Source: Chryseobacterium phosphatilyticum
GTDB taxonomy: Bacteria > Bacteroidota > Bacteroidia > Flavobacteriales > Weeksellaceae
Reading direction: 5' to 3'
DNA length: 64,000 nt
NCBI RefSeq assembly: GCF_002899825.2
Contig: NZ_PPED02000001.1
Location: 1,240,001-1,304,000 of the forward strand
The number at the start of each line of letters is the position of its first letter. Position 1 is the first letter of the stretch. Positions 26,440 to 35,964 of the stretch are shown here, in pieces. Both the position numbers and the translations under genes were made by a program. Below the pieces are notes generated by a model that was given only the letters and a program-made list of their open reading frames with translations, did not search any database and was not told the origin of the DNA.

Positions 26440-26479
26440 CAAAATTAATTGCACAAATCTTGGATTTTTAACACAAATC
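26440..26479 (-). promoter_or_regulatory. Promoter with direct repeat, likely AraC target
   Basis: The minus strand has TAATTTTG as -7 box at 26440-26447, 54 bases before the enoyl-CoA hydratase ATG. Immediately upstream, the plus-strand CACAAATC occurs at 26452-26459 and 26472-26479, exactly 20 bases apart, covering the -33 region. The AraC gene at 26490 is directly upstream. This is the arrangement expected of a class II AraC activator site. Confidence 0.55.
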
Positions 26480-26489
26480 GGGGAATATC

Positions 26490-27386
26490 TTATATTTTTC
26501 TCTGATTTCTGATTTCTGTAGGAGAAATGCCTTTAATCTTTTTAAAAAATCTTGAGAAATAAGGAACGTTCGTAAAGCCCAATTGGTAAGCCACATCGCT
26601 GATATTCATATTGGTCTGAAGCAATAATATTTCTGCCTGCTCAATCACAAATTCCTGAATGAAGCTTATGGTACTTTTCCCGGTTTCTGCACGGATAAGG
26701 TCTGTAAGATAGTTGGAAGACATATTAAGCTCTTCGGCAACAGACGAGACAGTAGGAAAATTCGAAACAGGTCTGGATAGATCTTTATAATGATTTTGAA
26801 GCAAGCTTTTTAATTTTGAAGAAACGGAAACGGCTTTTGTTGCTTTGTCTTTGAATTGTCTTTCATAAAAAACATCGGCATATGAAAGAACGGCATTTAA
26901 CAGCGACAGAATAATATTGATGTTGGTATTGGCTTTATTTTCTACCAACTCCATATGAATTTTTGTAAAAAGCCAGGTAATAGTCTCTTCTTCCCCTGCC
27001 GTCATAAACAACGCATCATTGATTTCGTAACTGAAATATTTATACTGATGGATTTTAGCAGCAACCGGATTTTGCTTTATGAGATCAGGATGAAAAACAA
27101 AAGCATATCCATCCCAGAAAGTCAGGCTATCCCAAGAAACAACCTGTCCCGGTTCGCTAAAAAGCATTAGACCATTTTCTGTATAATATTTATTGCTTCC
27201 GTAATTAATATCTCCGGTGAAATTCTTCTTTAATGATATCTTGAAAAGATTAACTTGAATTTCTTTGCTCGTTTTTGGGAAACTGGAGATTGCCTGTTTG
27301 CAGACTCTGCTGTCCATCAATGGATGAAGAGGAGCTGAGAGATTCAGATATTTGTTATATTCAGATAAATCATTAAATGTTTTCAT
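26490..27386 (-). CDS. AraC-family transcriptional regulator
   Basis: A 298-residue regulator, same subfamily as 22145-23035. The sensor half includes NGLMLFSEPGQVVSWDSL; the C-terminal HTH pair includes LNMSSNYLTDLIRAETGKST and ISDVAYQLGFTNVPYFSRFFKKIKG. It lies directly upstream of, and on the same strand as, the enoyl-CoA hydratase-flavoprotein unit and is the likely activator. The spacer to 27687 carries the degenerate RNA element. Confidence 0.9.
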   Translation of the reverse strand: MKTFNDLSEYNKYLNLSAPLHPLMDSRVCKQAISSFPKTSKEIQVNLFKISLKKNFTGDINYGSNKYYTENGLMLFSEPGQVVSWDSLTFWDGYAFVFHPDLIKQNPVAAKIHQYKYFSYEINDALFMTAGEEETITWLFTKIHMELVENKANTNINIILSLLNAVLSYADVFYERQFKDKATKAVSVSSKLKSLLQNHYKDLSRPVSNFPTVSSVAEELNMSSNYLTDLIRAETGKSTISFIQEFVIEQAEILLLQTNMNISDVAYQLGFTNVPYFSRFFKKIKGISPTEIRNQRKI

Positions 27387-27487
27387 ATTTACAAAGTTGC
27401 AAATTAGTTTTAGAATTTGGATGTAAAGTTTACTATAATCAATAAAATTATAACTAAAAGCCTATCTAAGAAAGCTAAAGTCAAATT

Positions 27488-27645
27488 ATGACAACATCGA
27501 TTGTTTCAAATGTTTAAATTATATTGTAAAAAATTCATAACTCATTATGAATGAATACTTAAAAGAGAATCAATAATTCTTGTCTAATTTGACTCAATCG
27601 AACCAAAACATGAATAATAGTAAAAATAACACTATTTTTATTGAA
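27488..27645 (+). ncRNA. Degenerate copy 4 of the repeated RNA element
   Basis: The upstream block ATTGTTTCAAATGTTTAAA (27499-27517) matches copy 2, and TAATTTGACTCAATCGAACC (27585-27604) matches the core. The GTTTGAAGATACGCTCG part is lost, but a hairpin AATAGT / ACTATT with T-rich tail remains at 27614-27640. It directly precedes the secreted-protein gene at 27687. Confidence 0.35.
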
Positions 27646-27686
27646 AAGAACCAATCAAACTGTTACATTTTTAATTAATTATCTAT

Positions 27687-28055
27687 ATGAAAAAAATCAT
27701 TTCACTTTTAGCCTTATTACTTTCTGTTCTATTATTCTCCCAACAACTTACAGGAGTAGGATTTCAAAAGGGAGAAAATGAAGCCTGGGCTATTAATGTC
27801 GATCTGTCTACAAAACAAAATGCTGTAGTTTCTTATCCTGTATTAGGATGCGCTGGTAAATGGACCCTGATAAAAGACGAAGGAAAAAAGATCTTATTTA
27901 AAGAAGTGATCGAAGAAGGTGCTGATAAATGTATACCAACGAACTTTGTTACTTTAGTGAAAGACGAAATATCTCCATCCGCTTACAGATTTTATATTTT
28001 TGAAAAAAAGGAAGACAAAACCCCTTATGCTATCGGAGTTCTTGAAGAACAATAA
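27687..28055 (+). CDS. Small secreted protein with conserved Cys pair
   Basis: A 122-residue protein with a clear signal peptide (about residues 1-19, LLLSVLLFSQ). The mature part has a beta-rich pattern VVSYPVLGCAGKWTL and GADKCIPTNFVTL. Similar YP-L-C-GG / G--KC segments occur as a small secreted domain in many bacteria, with the two Cys probably disulfide-bonded. No activity is known. It is a single gene ended by the 28212 terminator. Confidence 0.8.
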   Translation: MKKIISLLALLLSVLLFSQQLTGVGFQKGENEAWAINVDLSTKQNAVVSYPVLGCAGKWTLIKDEGKKILFKEVIEEGADKCIPTNFVTLVKDEISPSAYRFYIFEKKEDKTPYAIGVLEEQ

Positions 28056-28211
28056 AAACAGGCTTATCTGAACAGATAAATTATCACAATAATTGGAGCT
28101 TCGATTCTTAATAATTGATGTTTTTTTTTTAACCATTCTGCTAAATTGTTCAAGCGGTTTTTATTGAACTCTCAATATTAATCTTTGATGTAGTATCAAA
28201 ATTTTAAACAA

Positions 28212-28237
28212 AAAATCCCGGTTAATCCGGGATTTTG
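28212..28237. terminator. Bidirectional terminator
   Basis: AAAATCCCGG and CCGGGATTTT form a 10-bp stem with a 5-base loop, flanked by A-runs on one side and T-runs on the other. It lies between the convergent genes 27687 (+) and 28255 (-). Confidence 0.85.
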
Positions 28238-28254
28238 ATTTTTTATATTCAAGT

Positions 28255-28773
28255 TTATTTGATCTCTACAGGCACTGAGATTTTGTCCCAATCCATTGTG
28301 AATCCATTATTGTTTATTTTATACACCAACGTTTCCTGTGTTGCTGGTAAAGCTTTTGTTTTAACATCAACCCGTAAAGCATCTTTAGCTTCTTCATATT
28401 TATAGGCACCCCATTGTTTTGGCTCCTTGTTAAAGATTGCAGTCCATGTTCCGCTTGCTTTAGGGATTAAGAAAAAGCTGTATTTACCTGCAGGCAGTTT
28501 TTTACCCTGAACGGTAATATCTTTATCTGTTTCGAAAGTAGTTGCTTCATTGGCACCCGCGCGCCAAACTTTATCATATGCTTCTAAGCCACCCCAGATG
28601 GTACGCCCTTTAACAGAAGGACTGCTGTAAGCTATTGTAATGTTTGCATCTTTAATTTTTCCCGTAGCGGTAGCAGGAGGGCTGGCAGGTTTTTTAGTGT
28701 CCTGTGCAAAGGCATTCAAGGAGATTGTCATGGTTGCAACAAGAACAGTTGCAGATTTAATGATGGTTTTCAT
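28255..28773 (-). CDS. DUF2911 secreted protein
   Basis: A 172-residue protein with signal peptide (SLNAFAQ, cleavage near 24). The DUF2911 signature is plain: [35 protein letters not shown] and [12 protein letters not shown]. The family is widespread in Bacteroidota and of unknown function, presumed periplasmic or outer-membrane associated. It is 24 bases after the symporter stop codon region on the same strand, so it may be the last gene of the PIG-L/symporter transcript. Confidence 0.93.
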   Translation of the reverse strand: MKTIIKSATVLVATMTISLNAFAQDTKKPASPPATATGKIKDANITIAYSSPSVKGRTIWGGLEAYDKVWRAGANEATTFETDKDITVQGKKLPAGKYSFFLIPKASGTWTAIFNKEPKQWGAYKYEEAKDALRVDVKTKALPATQETLVYKINNNGFTMDWDKISVPVEIK

Positions 28774-28796
28774 ACTATTTTTTGTTTGTTGTTTGT

Positions 28797-30488
28797 TTAC
28801 GAATTTACTGCTTTCTGCTTATAAAACATCAATCCGATTGCAGAAAATATAATAACTGCCGCTGCACCGATTACGTTAAGCCAAAGGAAAGAAACGATAT
28901 CAAACTGATACACGGCAATCACCGCAAGTTCAGATAAAATGGCAGCAATAAATACATTCGGGCCATTGATCTTTTTGTAATAAAATGCGACCAGAAAAAT
29001 CCCCAATATCGGACCATAGAAAAGAGAACCTAATACATTAACTGCTTCAATAAGGGACCCCATTTGAGTGGCGAACATGGCTACACCGATTGAGAAAATC
29101 CCCCACGCTAAAGTGTGCAGGCGGCTATACTTCAGTTCAGTTTTCTCATCAGGAATTTCTTTGCTGAATATCAAATGAACATCTTTTAATGAGGATGCTG
29201 CAAGGGAATTCAGTGCCGCCGAAATGGAACCCCAGCTGGCCAGAAAAATGACAGCAAACAGTAACCCGATCATCCCTACAGGCAAGGTATTTTTTACGAA
29301 ATACAGGAAAATGTAATTGGTATCCGTTTTCTCTGCATTATAATTTGAATGATTGATCGCTTCCTCTACCCTGCCGTGCAGTGCTTTCACCTGGGTCTGG
29401 GTATCTTTAAAATCCTGAATTGTTTTATTAAGTTCAGGAGAATCAGTTTCTTTCAACTTTAAAATTTCTTTCGACTCTGCATTAAATTTAAGCTGTAAAT
29501 CCTGATGCTCTTTTTCAAATACCGCGGCCTGTTCAGGTTTTGTTTCCTTTAAATATTGATAAGAGCGTTCGTTAAAATAAATGGGAGCCGGTTTCAGAGA
29601 AAAGAAGGCGAAAAGCAAAGCACCGATCAGGAGAATCGCAAATTGCATCGGAATTTTAACCAATCCGTTCAACAGTAAGCCCATTTTTGCATTGGTATTA
29701 TCCTTCGCGGTAATATACCTTCCAACCTGGCTCTGGTCTGTACCAAAGTAAGAAAGTGCGAGAAAAAAACCACCAATTAAGCCGCTCCAGATATTGTATT
29801 TGTCTTTCCAGTCGAATTCTGTGGTGATTACATTGAGCTTTCCGGATTTTCCTGCCAGATAAAGTGCATCCTGAAAGCCAATTCCATTCGGCATATTCTG
29901 AATAAGCAGATACCCTGCAAAAGCCATGGTTCCCAAAATAATGAGAAACTGCAATTTTTGAGTATGAGCAATCGCTTTTGCCCCGCCAACATAGGTATAA
30001 ATCAGCAGAATACCACCTGTTAAAACATTGGTTAAATAAATATTCCAGTTTAAAACACTTGATAAAATGATACTCGGAGCGTAAATACTGATTCCCGTTG
30101 ATAACCCTCTGGAAAAAAGAAAAAGCAGTGAAGTGAGTACTCTTGTCTTCTTATCAAAACGGTTTTCTAAATATTCATAAGCCGTATACACATTTAGACG
30201 TTGAAAAATCGGGATGAAAGTGATACAGATCACAATCATCGCCAAAGGTAAGCCAAAATAATACTGAACGAAACGCATGCCGTCTGTATACGCCTGACCT
30301 GGCGCTGAAAGAAATGTAATGGCACTTGCCTGAGTAGCCATAATCCCTAAAAGCACAATATACCAGGGCATTTTATTATCTGCTTTCAGATAGGATTCGT
30401 TGCTTTTTTGGCCACGACCGATCATTACGCCATAAACCACCACTACAACAAGTGTAAAAATAAGAACCGTCCAATCTATCGTACTCAT
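28797..30488 (-). CDS. Sodium:solute symporter family transporter
   Basis: A 563-residue membrane protein with about 13 hydrophobic segments and the SSS pattern ([41 protein letters not shown]). A soluble, Glu/Lys-rich insertion of about 85 residues with coiled-coil character sits between two membrane segments (near residues 310-395). I choose the ATG ending at 30488 (MSTIDWTV), which overlaps the stop of the 34-residue gene upstream as ATGA. Substrate unknown; the PIG-L neighbour suggests a sugar or N-acyl compound (inference). Confidence 0.92.
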   Translation of the reverse strand: MSTIDWTVLIFTLVVVVVYGVMIGRGQKSNESYLKADNKMPWYIVLLGIMATQASAITFLSAPGQAYTDGMRFVQYYFGLPLAMIVICITFIPIFQRLNVYTAYEYLENRFDKKTRVLTSLLFLFSRGLSTGISIYAPSIILSSVLNWNIYLTNVLTGGILLIYTYVGGAKAIAHTQKLQFLIILGTMAFAGYLLIQNMPNGIGFQDALYLAGKSGKLNVITTEFDWKDKYNIWSGLIGGFFLALSYFGTDQSQVGRYITAKDNTNAKMGLLLNGLVKIPMQFAILLIGALLFAFFSLKPAPIYFNERSYQYLKETKPEQAAVFEKEHQDLQLKFNAESKEILKLKETDSPELNKTIQDFKDTQTQVKALHGRVEEAINHSNYNAEKTDTNYIFLYFVKNTLPVGMIGLLFAVIFLASWGSISAALNSLAASSLKDVHLIFSKEIPDEKTELKYSRLHTLAWGIFSIGVAMFATQMGSLIEAVNVLGSLFYGPILGIFLVAFYYKKINGPNVFIAAILSELAVIAVYQFDIVSFLWLNVIGAAAVIIFSAIGLMFYKQKAVNS

Positions 30489-30589
30489 GCCCAGAATTTT
30501 GTAAACCAATAATAAAATGCGATCTGCAATACTAATGCAATGGCTAGTAGTATGTACCAGATATTCCAGTTTTTAAGTTGCTTGTTCAT
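30485..30589 (-). CDS. 34-residue single-span membrane protein
   Basis: The minus strand encodes MNKQLKNWNIWYILLAIALV followed by [14 protein letters not shown] and a TGA. It has one membrane helix flanked by a basic N-terminus, giving an N-in topology. Its ATG overlaps the PIG-L stop as TAATG and its TGA overlaps the symporter ATG as ATGA, so ribosomes can pass through all three genes. Such coupling is strong evidence that it is a real gene although it is very short. A role as accessory subunit of the symporter is inferred from position. Confidence 0.82.
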   Translation of the reverse strand: MNKQLKNWNIWYILLAIALVLQIAFYYWFTKFWA

Positions 30590-33093
30590 TAGTTTTTCTG
30601 CGCAGATAAAAAGTTAAAAAATAAACGTGCTGCGCCGGTATTTCCGGCAGGCAGCTGTCTGAAAAATGCCAATGGAGTATAAATAAAATTACCCTTCCCG
30701 TATCTGGCATATAAAGTGGATCCCTGAAGAGGTTCTTCATCGGTATCGTGCATTTCAAAAAGTGGTTCATACGCTGCGTCCCATTGAGCAGGGAAATAGG
30801 CACCGCGCTCCTGTACCCAGCCTTTAAAATCATCCGAAGTAATTTTGTTCGGAAAGTTTAGTAATTTATGATTGGGATTTAACAGTTTAACTACTGCATT
30901 TTCTTCGGTAACTCTCTTATTGGCAATACTGAAATTGTACATTCCCAATTGGTCAACGGTTGTATCCTGATTGGTGTTATACTGCATGACCAAATTACCT
31001 CCGGCTTTAGCATAAGACCATAAAAAAGGCATCCAGCGACCTAGTTTTTTCTCTGTGTTATTGGCACGAACACCCAATACGATGGCATCATATTGTGATA
31101 GTTTATTTTGACTGCCATTTCCGCCAGGCTCATCTGTGTTGCCATAAAAATCTTCATCTTTCAACACATCTACCTGAATACCTGCAATGCGTAGGAATTC
31201 AGGAATAAAATCGCCCGCTCCTTCTATGTAACCCACTTTTTCAACCCTTGCCTGAATATCACCTTTCATTACAGTTGCTGTTGCAGGCGCAAAATATTGT
31301 AAGGAGGGTAAATGCGGGTACTGAATTAATATTTGTTTTTTATTATACGTTACTCCATCTGCAATAAAACTGGCATCCAGTTGCAAACGGGATGAGTGTA
31401 TGGAGGCAAGCTTAGCTTTTGGAATCATATAATCAATGGTAAAATCTTTCCCATTGATTGAATTTACGTTAGTACCGCCTAATCGTTCTCCGTTATACAT
31501 CAGGTTTAGAATACCTTTATTAAACTGTTTATTAGAATTCATTTTAACATTTAAACTTAAGTGTACATCTTCATTTTCCCTGACCATATACACTGGTTGT
31601 GTAAATTTCAATTCCAATGCAGGAACAATGCGCAAGGCTTCAACCACATCACCACGCACCGGATCTAATTTCTTGAAAGATAAAGGAAGTTTAACCTGAA
31701 ACTTCTCTGAGCCTATTTTTAAACCAAGTACAACATTGAGTGGCGATTCTGCCTCTGGCAAACCGATTAAAGTTTCATCGGGAACAGAGAAAGTTGCTGC
31801 GTTCGTAGGTGGTTTTGCCAGCCAGTAAGGTTCTGTGAGTGATGCATCTGCAGGAATCTGAATGTCATGCTGAATAGTAATTAAAGAATCTTTTGATAGT
31901 TTTCTGTTGAAACTTTCTGACTGACTTACCCATTGTACATTTTCCAAAACGACAGGATTTACAGCTCTTGAAATCAAATTTAATCTGAAATTGTGTGTAT
32001 CTCCTGCAACAGCTTCAGCCCGATTGGTCACTACTTCGCCCATAAATCCGGCACAGCTCAAAATGATGTTGTCAAGAGATTTTAGTTTATCTTTTTTTAG
32101 ATCTGGATCCTGAAGAGCCACAACTTTTTTTCGCAAAGTAAGCAATGCAGGCAAGCTAAGATCTGGATTATTGAAATTGAAAGCGGAAATAATTTGATCT
32201 AATGACTGGTCTATATCAGCATTTCCTTGTGAAGTCCAGGTTTTACTTACTCCGTCAAAAAGGGTTGTTTTTGCAGGCTCACCAATGACGGGTGAAAAAT
32301 ATTCAGTCCTGACCCCGGCTACAGACTGTGTTCCCGCACCCTGACTTTTATGTAAACTTCTGCTTAATCCTGCCAGTTCACCATAGCCCATTCCCAGTTG
32401 TGCATCATATTGCCCAATGGTAACTTTCAGTTGATTTTCAGCGGTCGTATTAACAGCGCCAAATCGAAAAGTATTCCACAATACACGTTTTGGCTGCCAT
32501 ACATTCACATATTTCAGCTGATTTGGGAAAGCTGTTTGATCTCCTGCCAGCTTAAAAGCTTTTTCTGCAACCACAGCCGAAGCTGCATGTTGCCCATGAC
32601 CTGCTGCCGCAGTAGGAGGAAAACGGCAAATGATAACATCAGGACGGAATTGACGGATTACCCAGACTACATCTGCTGTAATGCTGTCTGCATCCCATTG
32701 TTTAAAAGTATCGGTTGTATTTTTAGAGAACCCGAAATCAATTGCCCGGGTAAAAAACTGCTGGGCACCGTCTAACTTTCTTGCCTCTAAAAGCTCATGC
32801 GTTCTGATTAAACCCAATGCAGCACCCTGCTCTGTACCTAATAAATTCTGACCACCATCGCCTCTGGTTAAAGACAGATAGCCCGTTTCTACATTCTGGT
32901 CGTTGATTAACCAGGAAAGTAATCCTGTATTCTCATCATCAGGATGAGCCGCTAGGTATAAAACTTTTGGCAGGTGTTTAAGGGTTTTGAGTTCACGGTA
33001 AATTTCAGATGATTTTGAAGGCCGGACCTGTTGAGCCGAACCAAAAACCGGGTAAAAGCCAAGGATACATACAGTAATTAGTTTTTTGAACAT
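30589..33093 (-). CDS. PIG-L family deacetylase, large secreted form
   Basis: An 834-residue protein with signal peptide (FYPVFGSAQ). The N-terminal ~250 residues are a PIG-L/LmbE zinc deacetylase with AAHPDDEN (48-55), GDGGQNLLGTEQG, and the second metal motif GHGQHAASA. The rest is beta-rich with a C-terminal glutamine-amidotransferase-like segment (YDAIVLGVRANNTE). It probably removes acetyl groups from N-acetylated sugars in the periplasm. The frame is open to 33162, but the ATG ending at 33093 begins the signal peptide. First gene of the unit with the 34-aa protein and symporter. Confidence 0.92.
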   Translation of the reverse strand: MFKKLITVCILGFYPVFGSAQQVRPSKSSEIYRELKTLKHLPKVLYLAAHPDDENTGLLSWLINDQNVETGYLSLTRGDGGQNLLGTEQGAALGLIRTHELLEARKLDGAQQFFTRAIDFGFSKNTTDTFKQWDADSITADVVWVIRQFRPDVIICRFPPTAAAGHGQHAASAVVAEKAFKLAGDQTAFPNQLKYVNVWQPKRVLWNTFRFGAVNTTAENQLKVTIGQYDAQLGMGYGELAGLSRSLHKSQGAGTQSVAGVRTEYFSPVIGEPAKTTLFDGVSKTWTSQGNADIDQSLDQIISAFNFNNPDLSLPALLTLRKKVVALQDPDLKKDKLKSLDNIILSCAGFMGEVVTNRAEAVAGDTHNFRLNLISRAVNPVVLENVQWVSQSESFNRKLSKDSLITIQHDIQIPADASLTEPYWLAKPPTNAATFSVPDETLIGLPEAESPLNVVLGLKIGSEKFQVKLPLSFKKLDPVRGDVVEALRIVPALELKFTQPVYMVRENEDVHLSLNVKMNSNKQFNKGILNLMYNGERLGGTNVNSINGKDFTIDYMIPKAKLASIHSSRLQLDASFIADGVTYNKKQILIQYPHLPSLQYFAPATATVMKGDIQARVEKVGYIEGAGDFIPEFLRIAGIQVDVLKDEDFYGNTDEPGGNGSQNKLSQYDAIVLGVRANNTEKKLGRWMPFLWSYAKAGGNLVMQYNTNQDTTVDQLGMYNFSIANKRVTEENAVVKLLNPNHKLLNFPNKITSDDFKGWVQERGAYFPAQWDAAYEPLFEMHDTDEEPLQGSTLYARYGKGNFIYTPLAFFRQLPAGNTGAARLFFNFLSAQKN

Positions 33094-33271
33094 ATGAATT
33101 TGCTTTGCGGGGTAAATATAAGTAAATCGTTTTTCTTTCAGCTTTAAAAGAAAAAGCAACACTCTTTTTGCTATGTCAACTTCGATTGTTTTTAATGCTT
33201 AAAGTTAAATGCTAAGAAGTCTTACCCACAGAAAATTTCTGATTGATCAGTCTTTAATTCAATTTACTTGT

Positions 33272-33279
33272 TAAATTTG
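33272..33279 (+). promoter_or_regulatory. -7 box for LysR gene
   Basis: TAAATTTG matches TAnnTTTG, 25 bases before the LysR ATG. It is embedded in GTTAAATTTGCTTAAC, which has inverted half-sites GTTAA / TTAAC that could be an autoregulatory LysR site. Confidence 0.45.
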
Positions 33280-33304
33280 CTTAACTAATGATTAATTTGC
33301 ATTA

Positions 33305-34162
33305 ATGGACATACAACAGCTCAAATATTTTCTGGCATTGGCAAAAGAGCTTCATTTCTGGAATACCTCTGCAAAAATGAATATTACACAATCTGCTTTG
33401 AGCCGACATATTCAGTCTTTAGAGAGTGAACTGGGTGTTCAGTTGTTTTATCGCGATAAGCGAAATGTGAAGCTTACCCCTGCAGGAAGGTTTTTGCAGG
33501 AAAAATGGGGCGAAGAGCTTAGCCAGATGGAATCCTTTCACCAGTTGGCCCGGCAGATTCATTTAGGCGAATCCGGAACGATAAGAATTGCCCACCCCGA
33601 TTCTATCTCCTCTTCAGTTTTACCTGATTTTATAAAAAAAGTTTCCGTAGCTTTTCCAAATCTTAATCTGGAATTGTTTCAGCTGACGAACGACATCCAG
33701 GAAGATTATCTTAAAAATTACAAAATAGATCTGGCATTTTCACGGGATATCAATACGTATTCAGCCATTAATGAAAAGAAATTATGCCATGAAAATCTAT
33801 CTTTCGTTGTTCCCGAAAATCATCATTTTAAAACCCTTCCTGATATTTCTGAAGAAACATTGAAAGGGCAAAAATTTCTTTTGACAACAGGCGATGATGG
33901 CAGCAGCTATGATGTACTGGTTCAGGAAGTGATCGATTTTTATAAAATCAATCCTGGATCCTACATTCGCTGCGAGTTTGGATCGACTATTATTTCATTG
34001 ATTAAAAACGGATTAGGCATTTCAATCCTGCCGCATTCTTATCATCTTCATCAAAATACCGGAATCCGCTTTATACCGCTTCCCTTTGTTACCGATTTGT
34101 ATATCCAATGGCGAAAAGACGATCCCAATCCGATTCTTAAAAATATTCTGGAATTAGTTTAA
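33305..34162 (+). CDS. LysR-family transcriptional regulator
   Basis: A 285-residue protein with the LysR N-terminal HTH (IQQLKYFLALAKELHFWNTSAKMNITQSALSRHIQSLE) and a periplasmic-binding-like effector domain from about residue 90. It is divergent from the PIG-L/symporter unit across 211 bases, the standard layout for a LysR activator and its target. Its 3' end overlaps the converging elaA gene by 9 bases. Effector unknown. Confidence 0.93.
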   Translation: MDIQQLKYFLALAKELHFWNTSAKMNITQSALSRHIQSLESELGVQLFYRDKRNVKLTPAGRFLQEKWGEELSQMESFHQLARQIHLGESGTIRIAHPDSISSSVLPDFIKKVSVAFPNLNLELFQLTNDIQEDYLKNYKIDLAFSRDINTYSAINEKKLCHENLSFVVPENHHFKTLPDISEETLKGQKFLLTTGDDGSSYDVLVQEVIDFYKINPGSYIRCEFGSTIISLIKNGLGISILPHSYHLHQNTGIRFIPLPFVTDLYIQWRKDDPNPILKNILELV

Positions 34163-34600
34163 AACCATTTCTATGTGCGGAATTCCGTCTTCATCATAAG
34201 ACTCCCCCACTTCTTTGAAGCCCAGAGAATTGTAAAATTTCAACAGGTACAATTGTGCACTGATTCGAATGGTTGATTCTCCCAGAATATCTTTACAACC
34301 TTTGACAGAATGTTCCATCAGCTGTTTTCCCAGTCCCAGTCCTCTATACTCCGATCCGATAACAACACGGCCAATTGAAGCATCTCCGTAGGTTAAGCCA
34401 GGAGGAACAATTCTGGTGTATCCCGCCAGATTTCCATCCACCAAACCCATCAGGTGATAGCATTTTAAATCTTTATCATCTATATCCTGATACACACAAT
34501 TTTGTTCTACAATAAATATTTCGTTTCTTAATTTTAATATTCTATAAAGCTCGATAGCGGACAGTTCTTCGAATGACTTTACAACAAATTCAATTTTCAT
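34154..34600 (-). CDS. elaA: ElaA-family GNAT acetyltransferase
   Basis: A 148-residue protein. LRNEIFIVEQNCVYQDIDDKDL is the ElaA signature, followed by GNLAGYTRIVPP and the acetyl-CoA loop YRGLGLGKQLM. The substrate of ElaA is not known. Its ATG overlaps the stop of the upstream GNAT gene by 4 bases (ATGA). Confidence 0.92.
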   Translation of the reverse strand: MKIEFVVKSFEELSAIELYRILKLRNEIFIVEQNCVYQDIDDKDLKCYHLMGLVDGNLAGYTRIVPPGLTYGDASIGRVVIGSEYRGLGLGKQLMEHSVKGCKDILGESTIRISAQLYLLKFYNSLGFKEVGESYDEDGIPHIEMVLN

Positions 34601-35127
34601 TTTTTTTTATTTTTCAAATTCAACTTCATCATAATATCGGTCTGCTCCTCATTTCCGAGTCTGAAAATATGCTTATCAAATTCTTCAAATCCATTTTTCT
34701 TGTAAAACCCAATAGCCCTCACATTGTTTTCCCAAACGCCCAACCACACATACTCTACATTTTTTTCTGTAGCTATGGCCATCGCTTTATCATAAAGAGC
34801 TTGTCCTACTTTCTTTCCGTGGAAGTCTTTAGAAACATAAATCCTTTCTATTTCAAGCGTATTCTCCCCTTTGATTTCAGTTTGTGCCGAACCTATGTTG
34901 AGCTTTACATATCCGATGACTTTATGATCCAGCTTTGCAAAGTAAAATTCGGAGTTTTTATCATTCACTTCAACGCTAAGTTTTTCCGTTGCAAAACTTG
35001 TTTCAAGATATTGCGTCATGCTTTCGTCCGTATTATTCTCAGCGAATGTTTCAGAGAACGTTTTTTTGCCAATCTCCTGTAATGCTAATATTTCGTTTTC
35101 CGTAATTTTTGTTATGCTAATTTCCAT
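34597..35127 (-). CDS. GNAT-family N-acetyltransferase (PaiA-like)
   Basis: A 176-residue GNAT with LEIERIYVSKDFHGKKVGQALYDKAMA as the acetyl-CoA-binding region and GVWENNVRAIGFYKKNGFE at the C-terminus, resembling spermidine/spermine acetyltransferase PaiA. Substrate specificity cannot be read from sequence. Middle gene of three consecutive GNAT genes. Confidence 0.88.
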   Translation of the reverse strand: MEISITKITENEILALQEIGKKTFSETFAENNTDESMTQYLETSFATEKLSVEVNDKNSEFYFAKLDHKVIGYVKLNIGSAQTEIKGENTLEIERIYVSKDFHGKKVGQALYDKAMAIATEKNVEYVWLGVWENNVRAIGFYKKNGFEEFDKHIFRLGNEEQTDIMMKLNLKNKKK

Positions 35128-35130
35128 TTT

Positions 35131-35601
35131 CTATACTTTCCATTCGTAATGTAACCAATCCTTATTTTCTTTTGCACCAAGACGCTGATAGAATCTTTGC
35201 CCGGCATCGTTCCAGGGCGCAACGGTCCATTTTATTTGAGAGCAATTGTTTTTTTGGGCCTCATTTTTCAAAGCATCCATAAGCTGTTCGCCAATTTTCT
35301 GACCACGGTAATTTTCATCTACATACAGCTCTTTCATATAAATAGAAGGTTTGTTTTCCGCAGTATAAGGAAGAAAATAATACACCAGCATTCCTGCAAT
35401 TTCCCCTTTATCTTCTGCAACCAAACAATAAAAATCCGGCTGACTTTTTCTAAAGCCAGATTCTTTTATAATTTCAGGGGTAATTACAAAACTGTCAATG
35501 TATTTCTCGAAAATCGCCAGTTGCTCCATCAAAACCCAAAGTTTTTCACTATCGGATTCTATTGCTTTTCTGATAATACTATCTGTACTCAACTTAATCA
35601 A
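35131..35601 (-). CDS. GNAT-family N-acetyltransferase (diamine acetyltransferase-like)
   Basis: A 156-residue GNAT. IYMKELYVDENYRGQKIGEQLM and IKWTVAPWNDAGQRFYQRLGAK match the SSAT-like (diamine/thialysine acetyltransferase) group. It starts the three-gene GNAT unit, three bases before the next gene. Polyamine or amino-acid acetylation is likely but unproven. Confidence 0.88.
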   Translation of the reverse strand: MIKLSTDSIIRKAIESDSEKLWVLMEQLAIFEKYIDSFVITPEIIKESGFRKSQPDFYCLVAEDKGEIAGMLVYYFLPYTAENKPSIYMKELYVDENYRGQKIGEQLMDALKNEAQKNNCSQIKWTVAPWNDAGQRFYQRLGAKENKDWLHYEWKV

Positions 35602-35727
35602 TTTATTGCAGCAAAATTAGCGTGTTGAGTAATGCGAAAAAATGCTAATTTTTGATTATTTGATTTGATTTTTGCATTAAATATTTAAATTATTCTCAGC
35701 TGTTTTTGATTGATTACAAAGATTGGA

Positions 35728-35893
35728 GGCAAAGTTTCATTACTAATTCCCCTTTTTTGTAAGTGGGTAAAGAGGGGCTACTTTATCGCTGATGAAGCAG
35801 TATGCTTATACATATACTTCAGCGAATCAACTTCGTTGATTCTATCCTTTGCTCTCTTAGAAATCAACAGTTTCAAAGATAAAAGCTTTACGT
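35728..35893. repeat. Inverted-repeat element (REP-like), copy A
   Basis: Ends GCAAAGTTT and AAGCTTTACGT are imperfect inverted repeats. Inside lie GCTACTTTATCGCTGATGAAG and TTCAGCGAATCAACTTCG, which match copy B at 41241-41401. Short ORFs within are not genes. It is followed by a fragment of the gene that also follows copy B. Confidence 0.7.
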
Positions 35894-35964
35894 TATAAAA
35901 ATAGACTATCAGTACATTAGTTACCTGCATCAACACCTCCCAACCATTTATTACAAACAACTTT

